The position numbers and the translations under genes are program-made. This document shows positions 9,028-20,591 of a stretch of 64,000 bases of DNA, piece by piece. The stretch is from Candidatus Nitrotoga arctica. Lineage in GTDB: Bacteria; Pseudomonadota; Gammaproteobacteria; Burkholderiales; Gallionellaceae. The notes under the pieces were generated by a model. The model did not search any database. It was not told the DNA's origin and saw only the letters and a program-made list of their open reading frames with translations. Position 1 is the first letter of the stretch; the number at the start of each line of letters is the position of its first letter. The DNA is taken from contig NZ_OU912926.1 in assembly GCF_918378365.1 (NCBI RefSeq), forward strand, positions 806,001-870,000, written 5' to 3'.

Positions 9028-9696
9028 ATGAGTTATTTTATAACAGGCACTGATACTGGAGTCGGCAAGACGCTGATCAGTTGTGCACTGCTGTACGCTT
9101 TTGCTGCGCAAGGACAGCGCGTAGTCGGCATGAAGCCGGTGGCGGTGGGGTGTGACGACAACGGGCATAATCAGGATGTGAAACAATTGCAGGCGGCCAG
9201 CAATGTACTGGTGAGCTATGGCCAGATCAATCCCTATAGTTTTTTAGATGCTATCGCGCCGCACATTGCTGCGCGGAATGCAGGTGTGCGCATCGATTTC
9301 GCACGCATCCTGACGTCCTATCACGAGTTGGCATCACAAGCGGATATGGTGATCATAGAAGGCGCGGGAGGGTTCAGAGTGCCGCTGAATAACAATCAAG
9401 ACATCGCCGATCTGGCTCTGCAATTGGGTTTGCCTGTTATTTTGGTGGTGGGCATGCGTTTGGGCTGTCTCAACCATGCGCTGCTGACAGCAAGCGCGAT
9501 TGAGGCATGTGGATTAAAATGTGCCGGATGGGTGGCCAATGTGCTGGATGCCGATATGCTCGCGCTACAAGCCAATATTGTGGCGTTGCAGCAACGTTTG
9601 GTCGCACCGCTGCTTGGCGTGGTACCTTGGCAGCCGCAGCCGGATGCGAGGATGGTGGCCTTGCAACTCAAATTCGAATTGCTTGAGGAAATATAG
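9028..9696 (+). CDS. bioD: ATP-dependent dethiobiotin synthetase
   Basis: BioD closes the ureido ring of dethiobiotin from 7,8-diaminopelargonate, CO2 and ATP in cytosolic biotin synthesis. The 222-residue length is typical. The N-terminal P-loop GTDTGVGKT (residues ~7-15) is followed by GMKPVAVGC (substrate-binding Lys), then EGAGGFRVPL and ILVVGMRLGCLNHALLT, all family signatures. The start is the ATG at 9028, which puts the P-loop at the expected position; the upstream GACAGGA is a weak ribosome site. Other biotin genes are not next to it, and the next gene is ftsK. Confidence 0.96.
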   Translation: MSYFITGTDTGVGKTLISCALLYAFAAQGQRVVGMKPVAVGCDDNGHNQDVKQLQAASNVLVSYGQINPYSFLDAIAPHIAARNAGVRIDFARILTSYHELASQADMVIIEGAGGFRVPLNNNQDIADLALQLGLPVILVVGMRLGCLNHALLTASAIEACGLKCAGWVANVLDADMLALQANIVALQQRLVAPLLGVVPWQPQPDARMVALQLKFELLEEI

Positions 9697-9867
9697 CGGT
9701 TCAGTTCAGAGTTGAGAGGCTGTAATGAAATTGTTATTCCTTCAGAAGCAGCATGGCCTGTGGGCCGAATTGCATGCGCAGGCTAAAAATTGTTACTGCA
9801 CATGGCGCGCCAGGATATCTTGAGCCGAGAAGGTTTTCATCTCGCTGTAAGATGTGATAGTCAAAAA

Positions 9868-12168
9868 ATGGGGTATGAACGCACTATGGCGTTATTGAGT
9901 AGCAGGCTTGAAAAAACTTCTCCGCTATCAGGTCGGTTGGCTGCATTGCTGCGCGAATCGCGCTTGTTGCTGCTGGTTGCGGTGGTAATTTATTTAATCC
10001 TCATCCTGTATGGTTATGATCGGAACGATCCTGCCTGGTCGAATAGTGCCAGCAATGCTGTGCCACATAATTCGGGCGGCGTATTTGGTGCTTGGCTGGC
10101 GGATGTGCTGCTGTATGTATTCGGTCTTTCTGCCTGGTGGTGGATTGCATTCCTGTTGCAGCAGATATGGGTGGACTATCGCGGCATATCGCAAAACAGC
10201 CTGTTCGATCGCCGTGCCTTATGGGTAGCGCTGATCGGCTTTGTCGTGTTATTGCTGGCCAGCAGTTCATTGGAAGCGCTGCGGCTGCATACCCTGAAGG
10301 CCGCACTGCCACTCGCGCCAGGCGGTATGCTGGGCATGGTGCTGGGTGACGGGTTGGCGCACTTGCTGGGATTTACCGGTGCCACCTTGTTTCTGCTGGT
10401 GTTGATGGCCATCGGGTTTAGTTTGTTTAGTGGACTGTCGTGGCTGCGGTTTACTGATCGATCAGGGGCAGCTCTTGAAGCTTTTTATTTCTGGACGCAG
10501 AACGCTTGGCTGACCTGGCAGGACAAGCGTGTTGGTGCACAATCATTGAATGAGCGTCAGGTGGTGGTGGAAGAAGAAAAAAAACGTGTAGAGAACCATC
10601 TGCCGATTTATATCGAGCAGCCCCTGATTGAAGTGCGACAGTCTGCGCGCGTGTCGGAAGAGAAACAGGCGCCATTGTTTCCGGACATGCCTGATTCACC
10701 GCTGCCACCGCTGCATTTGCTGGATCAGCCGGTGCATGAAGTTGAAATGTTGTCTGCTGACACGCTGGAATTTACTTCACGTTTGATTGAACGCAAACTT
10801 AAGGATTTCTGTGTGGAAGTGAAAGTGGTGGCGGCCTATCCGGGGCCGGTCATTACGCGCTACGAGATCGAGCCTGCAGTGGGGGTCAAGGGCAGTCAGA
10901 TCACCAGTCTGGTGAGAGACTTGGCGCGTGCACTGTCAGTGGTCAGCATTCGCGTGGTGGAAACCATTCCGGGAAAATCCTACATGGCGCTGGAATTGCC
11001 CAATCCGAAGCGGCAGATGGTGAGGTTGTCCGAAATTCTCAGTTCGCAGGATTACGCGGGCATGAATTCGCCGCTCACTATGGCAATGGGCAAGGATATT
11101 TCCGGCAAACCCGTAGTTGCTGATCTGGGCAAGATGCCGCATGTTTTGGTTGCAGGTACCACCGGTTCCGGCAAGTCGGTGGCGATCAATGCCATGATTC
11201 TGAGCCTGCTCTACAAGGCCACGCCGCAACAGGTACGGCTGCTGCTGGTTGATCCCAAGATGCTTGAACTGTCCGTGTATGAAGGCATCCCGCATCTGTT
11301 AGCTCCCGTGGTGACTGACATGCGCCAAGCTGCGTCTGCGCTCAACTGGTGCGTGCAGGAAATGGACAAGCGTTATCGTCTGATGTCGTCCCTTGGTGTG
11401 CGCAACATTGCCGGTTATAACCAGAAGGTGCGCGATGCCATTAAGGCGGATCATCCGCTGACCAATCCATTTACGCTTACTCCGGATAACCCCGAAGCGG
11501 CGGAAGAATTACCGTTCATCGTGGTGTTTATCGACGAGTTGGCCGACCTGATGATGGTAGTAGGCAAGAAGGTCGAGGTGTTGATTGCGCGTCTGGCGCA
11601 GAAGGCGCGTGCCTCCGGTATTCACTTGGTATTGGCGACGCAACGTCCCTCGGTGGACGTTATCACAGGCTTGATCAAGGCTAACGTGCCCACTCGCGTG
11701 GCGTTCCAGGTATCCAGCAAGATCGATTCGCGCACCATCCTTGATCAGATGGGTGCGGAGGCATTGCTTGGCCAAGGCGACATGCTTTATTTACCACCTG
11801 GCACCGGCTACCCGCAGCGAGTGCATGGTGCCTTCGTTTCCGACCAGGAAGTGCACCGCGTCGCAGAATATCTCAAGGCGCTCGGGGTACCGCAATATGT
11901 CGAAGGCGTGCTAACTTCGTTGGATGAACTTGAAGCGGGCGGTGAAGTCGAAAGCGGAGGAAGTGTAGAAGCCGATGCACTATATGATCAGGCGGTGGAC
12001 ATCGTGCTGAAATCGCGCCGCGCTTCTATCTCGCTGGTGCAGCGCCATTTGCGTATTGGCTACAATCGTGCCGCGCGTTTGGTAGAACAGATGGAGCGCG
12101 CCGGGGTGGTGACGCCCATGCAGAGTAACGGCAACCGTGAAGTGATTGCACCTGCCAGGCAGGAGTAA
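9868..12168 (+). CDS. ftsK: DNA translocase FtsK
   Basis: FtsK is a septal membrane ATPase that pumps chromosome termini and activates XerCD recombination at dif. Four N-terminal membrane segments are visible ([18 protein letters not shown], the AWWWIAFLL region, [30 protein letters not shown]). A short linker leads to the motor with Walker A GTTGSGKS, Walker B-type [12 protein letters not shown] and [10 protein letters not shown]. The C-terminal gamma winged helix ([36 protein letters not shown]) reads KOPS and contacts XerD. The frame extends upstream to 9790; I chose ATG 9868, with ATG 9886 as an alternative, because family members start just before the LAALLRESR motif. A 32-codon ORF at 9725-9823 overlaps the leader and has no recognisable product. 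Confidence 0.94.
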   Translation: MGYERTMALLSSRLEKTSPLSGRLAALLRESRLLLLVAVVIYLILILYGYDRNDPAWSNSASNAVPHNSGGVFGAWLADVLLYVFGLSAWWWIAFLLQQIWVDYRGISQNSLFDRRALWVALIGFVVLLLASSSLEALRLHTLKAALPLAPGGMLGMVLGDGLAHLLGFTGATLFLLVLMAIGFSLFSGLSWLRFTDRSGAALEAFYFWTQNAWLTWQDKRVGAQSLNERQVVVEEEKKRVENHLPIYIEQPLIEVRQSARVSEEKQAPLFPDMPDSPLPPLHLLDQPVHEVEMLSADTLEFTSRLIERKLKDFCVEVKVVAAYPGPVITRYEIEPAVGVKGSQITSLVRDLARALSVVSIRVVETIPGKSYMALELPNPKRQMVRLSEILSSQDYAGMNSPLTMAMGKDISGKPVVADLGKMPHVLVAGTTGSGKSVAINAMILSLLYKATPQQVRLLLVDPKMLELSVYEGIPHLLAPVVTDMRQAASALNWCVQEMDKRYRLMSSLGVRNIAGYNQKVRDAIKADHPLTNPFTLTPDNPEAAEELPFIVVFIDELADLMMVVGKKVEVLIARLAQKARASGIHLVLATQRPSVDVITGLIKANVPTRVAFQVSSKIDSRTILDQMGAEALLGQGDMLYLPPGTGYPQRVHGAFVSDQEVHRVAEYLKALGVPQYVEGVLTSLDELEAGGEVESGGSVEADALYDQAVDIVLKSRRASISLVQRHLRIGYNRAARLVEQMERAGVVTPMQSNGNREVIAPARQE

Positions 12169-12233
12169 GCAGTTAAATTCAAACCCACCTAACATCTCCC
12201 GACAGGAGAGGTCAATGTAGAGAGGAATTCCAC

Positions 12234-12845
12234 ATGTTCAAGTTTTTTATTTTTTTATTTTTTGTTTTGCCTCTTTCAGCGTATGCCGGAGCCACCGATA
12301 AACTGAAAAATTTCATTGCGTCTACGCATTCAGCACAGGCCAATTTTACTCAAGAAGTTTTGGATAAAAGTGGCAAGCGCATTCAGTCGGCTTCCGGCAC
12401 CATGCAGTTTGTACGACCCGGAAAATTTCGCTGGGTCTATCAGAAGCCTTTTGAACAATTGATCGTGGGCGATGGGAAAAAATTCTGGTTGCATGATGTG
12501 GAACTTAATCAGGTCACAGTGAAAAAAATAGATGCTGCGTTGGGCAGTAGCCCGGCGGCCCTCCTGTCCGGTAGCAATGAAATTGAGCGCGGTTTTGAGT
12601 TGAAAGACAATGGAACCAAGGATAGCCTGGAATGGCTGCAAGCTACGCCCCGCGCTCAGGACACCAGCTTTGAGAAAATTCTCATGGCGTTTAACGCGCA
12701 ATCCGAGCTAATGGTCATGGAATTGCAAGATGCCTTTGGCCACACCACCGTGCTTCGTTTTTCGAAGCTGCAACGCAACCCGAAACTATCACCGCAGTTG
12801 TTCAAGTTTGTGCCGCCTAAAGGGGCGGACGTATTGGGTGAATAA
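12234..12845 (+). CDS. lolA: Outer-membrane lipoprotein carrier protein LolA
   Basis: LolA is the periplasmic chaperone that takes lipoproteins from the LolCDE transporter to LolB at the outer membrane. The 203-residue protein has a signal peptide (FKFFIFLFFVLPLSAYA) and the family motifs AQANFTQEVLDKSGK, SGTMQFVRPGKFRW and VGDGKKFWLHDVELNQVTV. The ATG follows AGAGAGGAATTCC. It lies 65 bp after ftsK and 56 bp before rarA, an arrangement common in Proteobacteria and probably co-transcribed. Confidence 0.95.
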   Translation: MFKFFIFLFFVLPLSAYAGATDKLKNFIASTHSAQANFTQEVLDKSGKRIQSASGTMQFVRPGKFRWVYQKPFEQLIVGDGKKFWLHDVELNQVTVKKIDAALGSSPAALLSGSNEIERGFELKDNGTKDSLEWLQATPRAQDTSFEKILMAFNAQSELMVMELQDAFGHTTVLRFSKLQRNPKLSPQLFKFVPPKGADVLGE

Positions 12846-12851
12846 GTTTTT

Positions 12852-12873
12852 CCCCGACTTGGCTTATTCGGGG
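12852..12873 (+). terminator. Weak hairpin between lolA and rarA
   Basis: CCCCGA (12852-12857) pairs with TCGGGG (12868-12873) just after the lolA stop. The following sequence is AT-rich but not a clean T-run, so partial termination or transcript-end protection is possible rather than a strong stop. Confidence 0.4.
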
Positions 12874-12901
12874 AATAAGATCATTTTGTTATTTCCGGAT
12901 T

Positions 12902-14230
12902 ATGTTCCCCACTCGCGATAACCTGTTCGATTCTCCTGCACCCGCCGCGCCTTTGGCCGAGCGTCTGCGCCCCAAGCACATCGACGAGGTGATCGGGCAA
13001 TCCCATCTGCTGGGTCCGGGCAGGCCACTGCGTTTGGCGTTTGAATCCGGCAAGCTGCATTCCATGATTCTGTGGGGGCCACCTGGAGTGGGCAAGACCA
13101 CCTTGGCCAGGCTCATGGCCTCGGCGTTTGATGCCGAGTTCGTACCGCTATCAGCGGTACTGTCCGGGGTGAAGGACATTCGCGATGCTATTGCGCAAGC
13201 GCAGCACACCTTGCAGCAGAGCGGGCGCCACACTATTTTGTTTGTGGACGAGGTACATCGCTTCAATAAATCGCAGCAGGATGCGTTCCTGCCTTTCGTT
13301 GAACAGGGCTTGGTCACCTTCATTGGCGCGACCACCGAAAACCCTTCATTTGAAGTGATTAGCGCGTTGTTGTCACGTGCCCAGGTTTATGTGCTGCAGG
13401 CCTTGTCCGAGGCGGAATTGAATCAACTGTTCACACGCACGCAACAGCTTGCCTTGCCGGATTTGGAATTTGACGATGCGGTACGTGAACGCATCGTCGG
13501 CTATGCCGATGGCGATGCGCGCCGCTTGCTCAACGTGCTTGAGCAGTTGCAAACCGCCGCTCAGACCGCACATATTACGCGCATCGATGCCGACTTCCTG
13601 GATAACGCTTTGGCGCAGAACCTGCGTCGTTTCGATAAGGGTGGCGAAGCATTCTATGATCAGATCTCCGCCTTGCATAAATCGGTGCGGGGTTCCAATC
13701 CCGATGCCGCTCTGTATTGGCTGGTGCGTATGCTGGATGGCGGTGCCGATCCGCGTTATCTGGCGCGACGCATTGTGCGTATGGCATGGGAAGATATTGG
13801 TTTGGCCGATCCGCGAGCGATTCAATTAACGCTGAATGCCGCCCAGACTTACGAGCAACTGGGCTCGCCGGAAGGCGAGCTGGCATTGGCGCAAGCGGTG
13901 CTATACCTGGCAGCTGCGGCCAAGTCGAATGCGGGTTATGTCGCGTATAATGCCGCCCGTGCCTTGGTCGCCCAAGATGGGTCGCGTCCGGTACCGTTGC
14001 ATCTGCGCAATGCGCCAACCAAATTGATGAAACAGCTTGATTACGGCAAGGACTATCGTTACGCACACAATGAAGTGGAAGGCTATGCAGCAGGTGAAAA
14101 TTATTTTCCGGAAGGGTTGCCGGAGGTAAATTTTTACCAGCCTGCTGACCGAGGCCTGGAAGCGAAAATCGCAGAAAAACTAGCCCACCTCCGTGAGCTG
14201 GATGCTGCGGCAAAGAGAAATGAAAAATGA
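12902..14230 (+). CDS. rarA: Replication-associated recombination protein A (AAA+ ATPase)
   Basis: RarA (MgsA) is a clamp-loader-like AAA+ ATPase acting at stalled replication forks. The 442-residue length is standard. Walker A is WGPPGVGKTTLARL (residues ~59-72), Walker B is ILFVDEVHRFNKSQQDAFLP, sensor 1 is FIGATTENPSFE, and the arginine-finger region follows (LLSRAQVYVL). The C-terminal tetramerisation part contains DKGGEAFYDQISALHKSVRGS, DPRYLARRIVRMAWEDIG and GYAAGENYFPEGL. It lies between lolA and serS, the usual order in many Proteobacteria, and was probably transcribed with them. Confidence 0.96.
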   Translation: MFPTRDNLFDSPAPAAPLAERLRPKHIDEVIGQSHLLGPGRPLRLAFESGKLHSMILWGPPGVGKTTLARLMASAFDAEFVPLSAVLSGVKDIRDAIAQAQHTLQQSGRHTILFVDEVHRFNKSQQDAFLPFVEQGLVTFIGATTENPSFEVISALLSRAQVYVLQALSEAELNQLFTRTQQLALPDLEFDDAVRERIVGYADGDARRLLNVLEQLQTAAQTAHITRIDADFLDNALAQNLRRFDKGGEAFYDQISALHKSVRGSNPDAALYWLVRMLDGGADPRYLARRIVRMAWEDIGLADPRAIQLTLNAAQTYEQLGSPEGELALAQAVLYLAAAAKSNAGYVAYNAARALVAQDGSRPVPLHLRNAPTKLMKQLDYGKDYRYAHNEVEGYAAGENYFPEGLPEVNFYQPADRGLEAKIAEKLAHLRELDAAAKRNEK

Positions 14231-14243
14231 TTACAGCATGTAA

Positions 14244-15683
<1,440 letters not shown>

Positions 15684-15907
15684 TGATCATTGTCGCAATG
15701 AGGATGATGTGATCTACCTATCGAAGAGGTGGGAGAAGGTGATACCAAGAGGTGGATACGCCACTTATCCGGTGGATGGTGCTACGCTTTCTCGCCTTGT
15801 CGAGCTATACTGAAAAGTTTTGAAAATTTAAAATGTTGTAATGTATATTTTAAAAAATGTGTCTACCTGAAAGGTAGGCGTTGTTGTATGAGCACAAGGA
15901 GATAGAA

Positions 15908-16420
15908 ATGGAAATACCGGGAATTTCAACATTGAGCACCATTTTGAAGCGCCCCATTGAGCTTAGAAATGATGCTCTTGCCCAGCGCAGAGAACTGGCA
16001 GCTGAGTTGCAAGAAAACTGCCAAAAATTGGCGTTATTTTTGAAAAATGCGTTCCGCATTGCTAAACAAGTGAATGAAGTGGATTCTGAAGCCTCTGAAA
16101 AGAAAATCATGAATCTGATAGATGATTTAAAGCATATGGATAGCACATTTATGGAAGAGGAGAGTCCGGTTCTTCAGCATTTGGCAATCGACATGCGATT
16201 CAAGGATTTCGCAAAAAGTTGCGCAGACTTTTACCAGTCCGCTCTTAACCTGAAACAACTACTCAATGAGAATATACCGGATTCGATTGCTCTCAAAGCT
16301 CTGTGTAAAGAGGAAGGTTTGTTAAAGGTGACAGGCGCTTGGCAAGGTGAACTTGAAACAATGCTGGCCCGTGTCAATCAAGAGTACATGAAAGTTATGG
16401 CTATTAAGTTCTCTTGGTGA
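15908..16420 (+). CDS. Hypothetical helical protein
   Basis: A 170-residue soluble protein begins at ATG 15908 behind AAGGAGAT. The composition is strongly helical with heptad-like stretches (LRNDALAQRRELAAELQENCQKLALFLKNAF; split here by its charge pattern into an initial arm) and a C-terminal helix (LETMLARVNQEYMKVMAIKF). No signal peptide or membrane segment is seen and I recognise no family. It stands alone between serS and the oppositely oriented mltF. Confidence 0.65.
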   Translation: MEIPGISTLSTILKRPIELRNDALAQRRELAAELQENCQKLALFLKNAFRIAKQVNEVDSEASEKKIMNLIDDLKHMDSTFMEEESPVLQHLAIDMRFKDFAKSCADFYQSALNLKQLLNENIPDSIALKALCKEEGLLKVTGAWQGELETMLARVNQEYMKVMAIKFSW

Positions 16421-16462
16421 ATCGTGAAGTGGTATGAAAATCTGGAAGCGGGGCGAGCTGAA

Positions 16463-17962
16463 TTAGCGCGCGGGTTGCACCCCGTTTCTTGCTGGGTGAT
16501 AGATGCTAAGAGATTGACTGGGCTCAGATAGATTATTAATGGCATTTGAGGATGAGAGGCGCGGTGCTTCATTCTTGCTCTTTCCCAGTATCTTATAGTC
16601 TTGCGTCGGAGGAATCAGTCGCGGCACGCTGCCTATTGGCAGGCTATTCAACAGGTCATGGTTCATACGCACCATCTCAACCAGATTGACCGCTTCGCCA
16701 CCGCGCGCATAACCGTATTTGGTCTGTTCAAAATAGAGTGGTTGCGCCAGTAGCGGCATCACTTTTTTCACATCTGCCCATTTGTCTGGATCGTGGCCTT
16801 GTTGTTGTGTCAGCACGCGTGCATCCTCCAGGTGCCCATATCCTTGGTTATACGCTGCCAGTGCTAGCCAGGTGCGATCTGGTTCATTAATGCGTAATGG
16901 CAATTGTTCCTTCAGCAACAGCAGGTATTTGGCCCCGCCAATAATGCTTTGGCGTGCATCTAGCCGGTTGGTTACGCCCATACGGTCAGCTGTGTCTTCT
17001 GTCAGCATCATCATGCCGCGCACTTTTGTAGGCGAAGTGGCAAGCGGATCCCAATGCGATTCCTGGTAGGCGAGAGCGGCGAATAGTTGCCACTCCATCC
17101 CGGTTAAAGTAGCTGCTTCTTCAAACAGACTTCGAATATGTGGTAACACAGTTCGCGCCTTGGTGATAAATGCAACCGCGTCATCCGATTCCAGCTGTTT
17201 ATTGTGTCCGTAATAGTGATCTAGCAGGCGGTGCAAAGTGCCATCTTGTTTAATGAGAGTGAAAAACTTCTGTGCTTCTGCCAATAACTCAGCGTCGGCG
17301 TCCGGCGCAAATGCCCAAGCTAGCTTGGAAGGTGTAGCGATATCGAGTGTGGAATCCAGGTTGGGATGGTAATTGCGGGCCAGCGCCAGTTGTTCCTCAT
17401 TGGCGACTGTGCATTCCAGCTTGCCCTCCGCCACCTCTTCCAGTAGCTGTCCAACTGACTGATTGCGGCGTATGTGCCAGTGCAGCGCTGGAAACTTCTT
17501 GTGGGCTTCATGCAAGGCAGCTTCTTGTGCGGAGCCGGCCACGACAGCGATATTTTTTTTAAGGAGCCCCTCCATGCGTCGTAGCGGCACGCCATTGCAT
17601 ACCACCTGCTCACTTACAGTTTGATAGGATGGGCCAAATCTTATGCTCTCACTGTCGTTGCTCCGTGATCCAGATGCGGCGAAATGTGCATTGTTCGTCA
17701 CAATGGACTGCATCACTTGATCCAGCGGCAGTGGCATAAACTTTATCTTTACGTGTAATTGTTCGGCAAAAAGATTAACGAGCTGGAGCTCGAATTCAGA
17801 GTCCACACTATTCTCACTTGGCACCACGATGACCGTTAACTCTTCTCGCCATGGTTTTTTGGTTGGTTCTTCAGGCGCACAGGCGGTGAACAAAGCAACA
17901 CTCAGCCATGCAAGTGTGAAGAGTTTTGCTCTTGAAAAGAATGAATGTATAGACTTGATCAT
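16463..17962 (-). CDS. mltF: Membrane-bound lytic murein transglycosylase F
   Basis: The 499-residue product has a lipoprotein-type signal ending LFTAC. Next is a periplasmic solute-binding-like domain (LTVIVVPSENSV, IAVVAGSAQEAALHEAHKKF). A C-terminal SLT lysozyme-like domain follows, with the catalytic Glu in LAYQESHWDPLATSPTKVRG, then MMLTEDTADRMGV and LALAAYNQGYGHLEDAR. MltF cleaves peptidoglycan glycan strands with 1,6-anhydromuramic acid formation; the N-terminal module modulates activity. ATG 17962 is chosen because it places the signal peptide at the start; the frame extends 14 codons further. It is transcribed towards the helical hypothetical protein. Confidence 0.92.
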   Translation of the reverse strand: MIKSIHSFFSRAKLFTLAWLSVALFTACAPEEPTKKPWREELTVIVVPSENSVDSEFELQLVNLFAEQLHVKIKFMPLPLDQVMQSIVTNNAHFAASGSRSNDSESIRFGPSYQTVSEQVVCNGVPLRRMEGLLKKNIAVVAGSAQEAALHEAHKKFPALHWHIRRNQSVGQLLEEVAEGKLECTVANEEQLALARNYHPNLDSTLDIATPSKLAWAFAPDADAELLAEAQKFFTLIKQDGTLHRLLDHYYGHNKQLESDDAVAFITKARTVLPHIRSLFEEAATLTGMEWQLFAALAYQESHWDPLATSPTKVRGMMMLTEDTADRMGVTNRLDARQSIIGGAKYLLLLKEQLPLRINEPDRTWLALAAYNQGYGHLEDARVLTQQQGHDPDKWADVKKVMPLLAQPLYFEQTKYGYARGGEAVNLVEMVRMNHDLLNSLPIGSVPRLIPPTQDYKILGKSKNEAPRLSSSNAINNLSEPSQSLSIYHPARNGVQPAR

Positions 17963-18011
17963 ATGAACATTCTGCCTGATTTTATGCTTTGATGCTAAAA
18001 TCAACTCCTGC

Positions 18012-18101
<90 letters not shown>

Positions 18102-18355
18102 TCAATATAGACACATCATCAGTGTTGACTTATTCGTTTCTTACCTAATATATAAAGAGCAGGCCATAAGCCATATTAAAGATAAGTTTATTGTGAGCTT
18201 AAACAGATTGCCTTGGAATATATCGAGGTATCTTATGTTTGTATCCGATGCCATGTGAAAATGGGCAATTGAAGTATTCTACGATTTTGCTAATTAGTTT
18301 TCGGCCAACAGCTACAACCTGCGACATAATCCAATAAAGTACCCATTTACTAGCG

Positions 18356-18407
18356 TACTTGGCTACGAACCAAGGGGTCGGGCGTTCGAATCGCTCCGGT
18401 CGCACCA
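18356..18407 (+). other. 3' fragment of tRNA-Arg (ACG), likely attachment-site remnant
   Basis: These 52 nt contain the anticodon arm CTTGG-CTACGAA-CCAAG (anticodon ACG), variable loop, T arm around TTCGAAT, acceptor 3' strand CGGTCGC, discriminator A and CCA. No 5' acceptor strand or D arm matches upstream. A tRNA 3' half without its 5' half is the usual signature left at one end of an element integrated by tyrosine recombination into a tRNA gene. Confidence 0.75.
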
Positions 18408-18415
18408 ATAAATCA

Positions 18416-18455
18416 AAGGCTTACAGATAAAGCATGTAAGCCTTTTTATTTTTTA
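18416..18455 (+). terminator. Rho-independent terminator after the tRNA-Arg fragment
   Basis: AAGGCTTACA (18416-18425) pairs perfectly with TGTAAGCCTT (18435-18444) around a 9-nt loop and is followed by TTTATTTTTT. It is probably the original terminator of the tRNA-Arg gene carried along with its 3' half. Confidence 0.85.
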
Positions 18456-20188
18456 CTACTTCGCGTCCTGATGTCGTCCTAAAAATCATTTACGCCTACT
18501 CAGCTATAACCTTTAATCCCTTAAAAGCGTTTTTCAGAAATATATGCTGTAATAAATTGCACAAGGTAGTGGTTCGACGCTGTCCTAGGCATAGAACGAT
18601 GATGTTAACCCTAACACTACGATGTTCTACAGGACCACTCCACGCCGGGCCTTACACATGTGATTGAAGTATCGGACAGCCCAGTTGCTAATCTTTCCAT
18701 TTCATCAATTCAAACGTCGCTATATACGCGTGGCATTCGGGTCTGGATGTAGAACTAATATAAATGAGCATGGCTCACATTCACCATTCTATTAGTCAAG
18801 CTATCCTCCACCTGGACGTTCAATAAGATATTGTTCATTGAGGACAATTTGGTCGACCGTCGCCCTTGGATCGACGGTGTGGGGCCAGCGATAGAAGTGA
18901 TCCTGATGGACGCCAAAGCAGACGGCCCTGCCCGATTTAGAAAGCCGTGCGGTAATCCAAACTATGTTTTTGTAATGATTTGGTCGCAAATTTTCCATTC
19001 ACAGTTTGAGTGTTGCGTCCTAAGATTGATCATGATGTTATGCCATTTTTAGATCACTAATATGTAAGTGCATGACTGCTTTTTTGCCATAGCGATGGTT
19101 GGATTATGGTTCCGAAAAGCGGACCTTCCCAAATCCCCGAGGATTTCGAGCGATTGTCCGCATTGGCCGATAACCTGACCGCCTTTTCGTCGGTCTTAAT
19201 AGAGTGTGGCAATTTTTAAATACTATCGGTATAGACTGCTGTAATGAGTACTTCAACTTTTACGAATCGCCCCTTTCGACTTATTACACCAACTTCCCAT
19301 TGCGGCTGTTTTTGGATTTTGCGCTTTTTCGTCGCTTACGTGCGTGCCAACCTGAATCCACCTAGCACGAAATTAATGGCATTCTTTACATCCGACGCAA
19401 AGCACAGTCTATCCTCATTCTCCTATCTTCGAATCGGGACACTCTTTTCACCTCCCCATGCTAAAAACAAACCACTTTATTAGTCTGCATATAACTTATT
19501 GATTATTATTGGGCGGTTGGCGACCCATCGCGGACTTCGACTTCACTTACGAAAGAAGATAGAAGAGAACAATAGCACTGAGAGAGTGGAATCTGAATCT
19601 GAATAGCCGAGAACCGAACGGCAAAGTCTGCAAAGCTACAAACGAGCTGGCACATGTACGCACGCGTTTGCGTGAACAAGCAAAAAAAACCCCAGCCGAG
19701 AACAGTTGGAGTTTGTGTATTGGTGGTGGGGCAGCAACCCGCGTCCAACCACGTCGACTCAACTCTCGCTAATTGATGACAGCCACTGCGATGTTACGAA
19801 AAGCATGCGTTAGGGACCTAATCCATCAGTGCCCATTGCTTGATAAATGTTACGCGACTGTTCGATTCCGTGTTTTGCAATCGAACAGCGCGGCTAGAGC
19901 AACATGCAGAACAACATTCTTTACATTCAAGCAAGCTAACTTAGCTCTGACTGGGTTTTACCTGTTGGGCAAACACGGTCGAATCAGGAATCACCGCATA
20001 ATGCACCGCATGCGTAAGAAGTGTTGGAGATTTATTCACTGGGACCTCGTTATTGCTCCCATGGAGCCAGGCCTTGGTCTCACTTCTTTACCCTCTGAAC
20101 ATTACTGTCTTATGAGCTCGGTTCGAGACGCATAGCGGCGCAGGTGCAATTCTGCGCCACTTCTGTTTACTTTAAACGTGTTAATGGA
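18456..20188. other. Long stretch without a recognisable gene
   Basis: Short open frames occur on both strands (for example at 18831-19052 and 19773-20135), but none has a ribosome site plus protein-like composition or a family motif. A 37-codon frame with a GTTCCGAAAAGC start region near 19106 is equally unsupported. The sequence reads like decayed accessory DNA following the tRNA-Arg attachment remnant. Confidence 0.5.
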
Positions 20189-20591
20189 TCATGGCCCAGT
20201 TGAGTTATCTGTAAGAATGCCCGGAACACCACCAGCTAGCGAACAGTCAACCGTATAGGCTATAACTCTATTAAACTTATCGCCACCTCCCTCATATTGA
20301 TCAAGAGCCCAAATGGTAACGGGCTGTTTTAGCGTGCGCCCATTAGTATTGCTACAGACTTGGTATGGATCCGACCATGCCTTGTTGGCGTTGAAAGATT
20401 CGCGAGTAAATTGATGACACTCACTAGGAGTATTGACTGCCTTTGACGCAAGTGCGCTCTTACCTGTGTTTTGTGCTGCATCTCGATAGTGAACAGAGGC
20501 CAAACAGGTTGCAGCAGACGCGCTATTCGCCGTCAACATAAGTACTGCAAAAGCGATTTAATGATGTATTCAAGATTTTCGAAAATTTCAT
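20189..20591 (-). pseudogene. Small secreted protein gene with a frameshift in the signal peptide
   Basis: ATG 20591 follows AGGGGAACGAA and encodes MKFSKILNTSLNRF; one base too many in the run of four T's (about 20548) must be skipped to continue as AVLMLTANSASAATC, which completes a normal signal peptide. The mature part (~110 residues) has five cysteines and ends GGVPGILTDNSTGP. No family is recognised. It may be a true frameshift mutation or a sequence error in a homopolymer. Confidence 0.6.

Noticed and set aside
18199..18408. Minus-strand 69-codon frame ending in PERFERPTPWFVAKY
   Set aside because: It is the reverse translation of the tRNA-Arg 3' fragment, a well-known spurious protein in annotations.
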